Shown here: positions 60,851-64,000 of the stretch, in pieces
Layout: every line of letters begins with the position of its first letter
How positions within the stretch are numbered: position 1 is the first letter of the stretch
Assembly (NCBI GenBank): GCA_034336665.1
Contig: JAPFBE010000002.1
Coordinates: 7,300,146-7,364,145 of the forward strand
From: Luscinia megarhynchos
Lineage: Eukaryota; Chordata; Aves; Passeriformes; Turdidae
DNA length: 64,000 bases
Reading direction: 5' to 3'
Program-made: the position numbers and the translations under genes
Notes under the pieces: generated by a model
Told to the model about the DNA's origin: nothing
Seen by the model: the letters and a program-made list of their open reading frames with translations, nothing else
Database searches by the model: none

Positions 60851-63800
60851 TTTTTTTTCTATACCTGGACTGTCTAGTCATGAATTAAAAGTGAGTTTAT
60901 TTCAAATGCAACATTATAATAATACATTAATATTAATATGTATAAATAATAACACAACCAAGCATTTATAGATTTATTTAAATAAAAATGAGTCATTTAT
61001 AGAATTACTGAAATAATACAAGTTCCAAGGACTGCAGAACCTCCATGGTACATGAAGGGGACTGACCCAAACTGCAGTGTATCCGATAAGAGTCCTTCAA
61101 GTAAGTTCAATATGCTAGCACCAGAGACCCTGGGGAATGGCTTACTCTTTTTCTCTCTCTTCTTTTTTTTAAATAATTTTTAATCATTCTCTTCAACCCT
61201 CTCCTAACTGGCCCATACCTCCCCATTTTTCTGAAATAGGAAAACCACATCAAATTAAGGAGCTCAGGAATATTTTGAAGTGTGGCAGCCGTGGTCATTC
61301 ACTGGGAGCAGTGGGACTTTGTGGGCAGCAGGAAACTGTTCAGAAGGGGGAAATAGCCAAATCTTTTATTTGTTTCCTCATCTTTCTAATGTACACACTA
61401 GACATCACTGCACCACAGACACAGTGACAATCATGTGATGCCAAACTCCCACATTCATGACCTGACGTGAGCTCACCTTCCTGCCACAGCACCCACATGC
61501 CCAGCCCAAACACCAGAGTGATTGCTGCCTTGGGAGTGAGACTGGGGAAAATGCATGTCTAGTGCACCCTAAATTGCAAAGTCAGGCCACAAGGGAGAAA
61601 TACATGGGTAAGAGTGTAGAAAACAATGGCTCTGCTCTTCTGCTGGGTTCAATGCTAAGGAGGAGGTGGGAGCACCTGTTCGGCAGGAGTTTCATGTGTG
61701 CTTTTGAGGTTTTGGTTGGTTGGTTTGGGGTTTGTTTGTTCATTTTCAGGTTTGGGTTTACTTAGTTATTTTTTAATTGAAATTACAGTGTTTTACAAAA
61801 ATATTCAAAAGACAATAATATCTTGGGCAGGGACCCTGGTCTGCCAGCTCGGTGAGTTTCAGACTGGGCAGAAAGTGAATTTCAGACTGCTCAGATTTGG
61901 GGCTTTCTTGGTGAAGGCTGGACTGTGTCTACTAAATGAGCTGCTGGGGAAAGAACCAGAGCAATGTGTCACATGCATGTTGCATGCCAGCTGCCTATCC
62001 TGTGCGCAGCTAACACACCATGGGACAAAAGTGATATGTCTCTCTGTGAAGATATGTCCCTCTTCTGCCTCTCCATGTCCCCAGTGTCCTGCTGTAGGCT
62101 GTGGAATTTTTATGAGGGGAACTTGCCATTCCCATCAAGTTAACTGAGCACCCTTCTGCCAGTGCTAAGACAATATATGCCCTTCTCCCAGGACAGATTA
62201 GAATACACCAATAAGGACTCCTGGCTTCAGAGAAATAAACACTAACTTGAGAAGATTTGGTTCAGTCTGAAAATGCAATTTTTAAACCTATCTTCCAATG
62301 TAGCAAAATGTGTGTTTTGTATTAAGCCTCCTTTAATAAGTATGTACTTCTAGCTCTAATCAGACATCCTTCGTTTCATGTTTTGAATAGTCTGTTAAAC
62401 ACAAATAGGAAAGAGCTGTAAAGAGGTTAGTAACTCTATTTTAATGGGGAGTTATTTGAGAAAACACAAATGTAGGATCTGAAAATGGTTGCTGACTACG
62501 ATTAACCAAAAATTAGTTTATGACCAGAAACTACTCTAAGATTTCTGAAACACATGACTAAAATACGTCTTGTGTAGATACAACATACATTAGGGATAAT
62601 GTTACTAATTTTGAGTTACTCCTGGTTCACACAAATATAAAGGAGTGAGTTGAGGGGTGGTGGAACCAAATAATTTAAAAATTGAAAATACCTTGTGTTT
62701 TTTTAAAATCACCTAGAAAAGTAGAGGCATGATATGGTCTGAAAGTTTTAGTACCAGACCAAGAGGTGATGTGTACTTTGCAGGAATATGAGATTTAAAG
62801 GTACTTCTCTCTCTGGGGTAAAAAATATTCTAGTCAGACTGGTCATGTAGCTGTGTCACTCCTTAAAGCTGCAGAATGTTAGGGGATTGGCATTGCTTTG
62901 TGGTGTGAAGCAGCTTGATGGTACACCTGAGAAATGGGTTTTCTTCATTCATATTTGGTGACTGGAGTTGACACATATCTTACCTTGAGGATGCTCTGAG
63001 ATCAGTAAGTTTGTAAATATTTAGAAGCTGCTGCAGGGACACTTGGCTGAAGGACACACCCTGACAGTGCTCATCACCATCCATTCTTTAATGGCAAATC
63101 TCTATCAAACAGCTAATCAGTGATGATGACTTTCCTCTTTTTCTTCTGCTGATGCCTACAGTGATTCACAGGTGTGCTTCCTCTGTGTTTCCATTTTGAG
63201 ACTCTCTGCTCCCATCAGTCCATGCTTTTTCATGGACTTTGCAACTAGTCCCTTTTAGTAGACACAGTGTTGCCTAAAATCAAATAAAACAAAACTTGCA
63301 AAAGTGCTAAACAGTGGGCTAAAAAGCAGGTATTTATTGAAATCTTCCAGGCACCCCCATTGTCAGGGGCACATCCAGCACTGGATTTCTACAATTTTTA
63401 TTAGTTTAACAAATCAGTATATTAAAAAATATTGTTCAATTACAAGAGCAGTTGGTTAAGTAGTTTCCTCTGGGCTCTGCCTCACTGGAATTATTCCAGG
63501 GGCTTCTTTGCCTCGTGTCTTGTTATGTCTGCTAAGTTCTAGTGGAAAAAAAAATGCTAAGCTGCTTCTTCTTCTTCTTAATACAGAATTCCAAGTATGC
63601 ATTAGACGGGCTAGCTTATTATTCTAATATCTGAGAGAAAGGGTAGGAAAAATACCAGGAGATATATAAATGTGTATTAACAGTCTGCAAAATTGCAAAT
63701 ATGTGAAAAATGTATAAAAAGCTAAAATCAATAGTGTGGGCATGTGTGACCTCAGAAGAGACGTGAACTGCTTCCCCTTCCCCAAGGAGACCTCAGAGCT

Positions 63801-64000
63801 ATGATGTATGCTTTTTCCTCCACAGATTTGCGTGCAACCTCCCTAAAGCCAACGGGCTGCTTTCCTCTCCCCACTGCAACTCTCCCTCAGCAAGAGGTGC
63901 CTGATGAGATAGCTTCCCTAGATCATCTGCATAGATGTTCCCAAAGCTTTTTTCTCCCTTTCTGCAATCTTCCTCCTGTGACAGGGTTATCTATCCCACA
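60851..64000. other. Distal upstream flank with no recognisable gene
   Basis: AT-rich DNA. A 149-codon plus frame (61698-62147) overlaps a G/T-rich low-complexity patch and has no recognisable domain. A short TTC run lies near 63566-63579. No repeat or RNA gene identified up to the window end. Confidence 0.5.

Noticed and set aside
61698..62147. 149-codon plus-strand ORF with a hydrophobic start
   Set aside because: The apparent membrane segment is encoded by G/T-rich low-complexity sequence; nothing else supports a gene.
1..64000. A bacterial-style or otherwise wholly new gene system
   Set aside because: No multi-gene cluster, operon, phage or defence-type gene is visible; the window is vertebrate intergenic DNA around one known gene.

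Overview
The window looks like euchromatic vertebrate DNA, very probably from a bird and most likely a passerine. It is AT-rich, has no prokaryotic-type gene packing, and carries long terminal repeats (LTRs) of avian endogenous-retrovirus (ERV) type, a CR1-type LINE fragment and long intergenic stretches. The one intact protein gene I can support is NEUROD6 on the minus strand, a 337-residue bHLH neuronal transcription factor encoded in one exon.

Layout. 1-745: solo LTR. About 861-945: MIR-like SINE relic. About 9690-10128: a second LTR-like element. About 12.2-14.1 kb: non-coding DNA with clustered transcription-factor motifs (RFX X-box, inverted T-box half-sites, homeodomain/POU sites). About 15.14-15.37 kb: an LTR fragment with a very G-rich tract. 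16.6-20.6 kb: a heavily decayed ERV on the minus strand with a Lys-type primer-binding site, protease, reverse transcriptase and RNase H remnants, joined to a CR1 reverse-transcriptase fragment (20.65-21.3 kb). 21.3-54.7 kb: intergenic DNA with simple repeats, including a 240-bp (ATTCT)n array with a GTTCT block, and a few motif-rich candidate regulatory segments. 54.7-58.4 kb: the NEUROD6 locus (3'UTR, coding exon 2, intron, candidate untranslated exon 1, promoter with E-boxes and a palindromic CRE). 58.4-64 kb: upstream flank, with a POU-motif-rich segment near 60.6-60.85 kb that also holds an 18-bp palindrome and a 26-position hairpin.

How it fits together. NEUROD6 is known as a differentiation factor of pallial glutamatergic neurons and in mammals lies between large gene-poor intervals (ADCYAP1R1 side and ITPRID1/PPP1R17 side; from memory). 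The roughly 55 kb downstream of the gene without another recognisable exon is consistent with that. The motif clusters are therefore candidate NEUROD6 regulatory elements, but this is inference: no alignment, expression or chromatin data were available. I found no CRISPR array, operon, tRNA or rRNA gene, and no convincing new protein-coding system.
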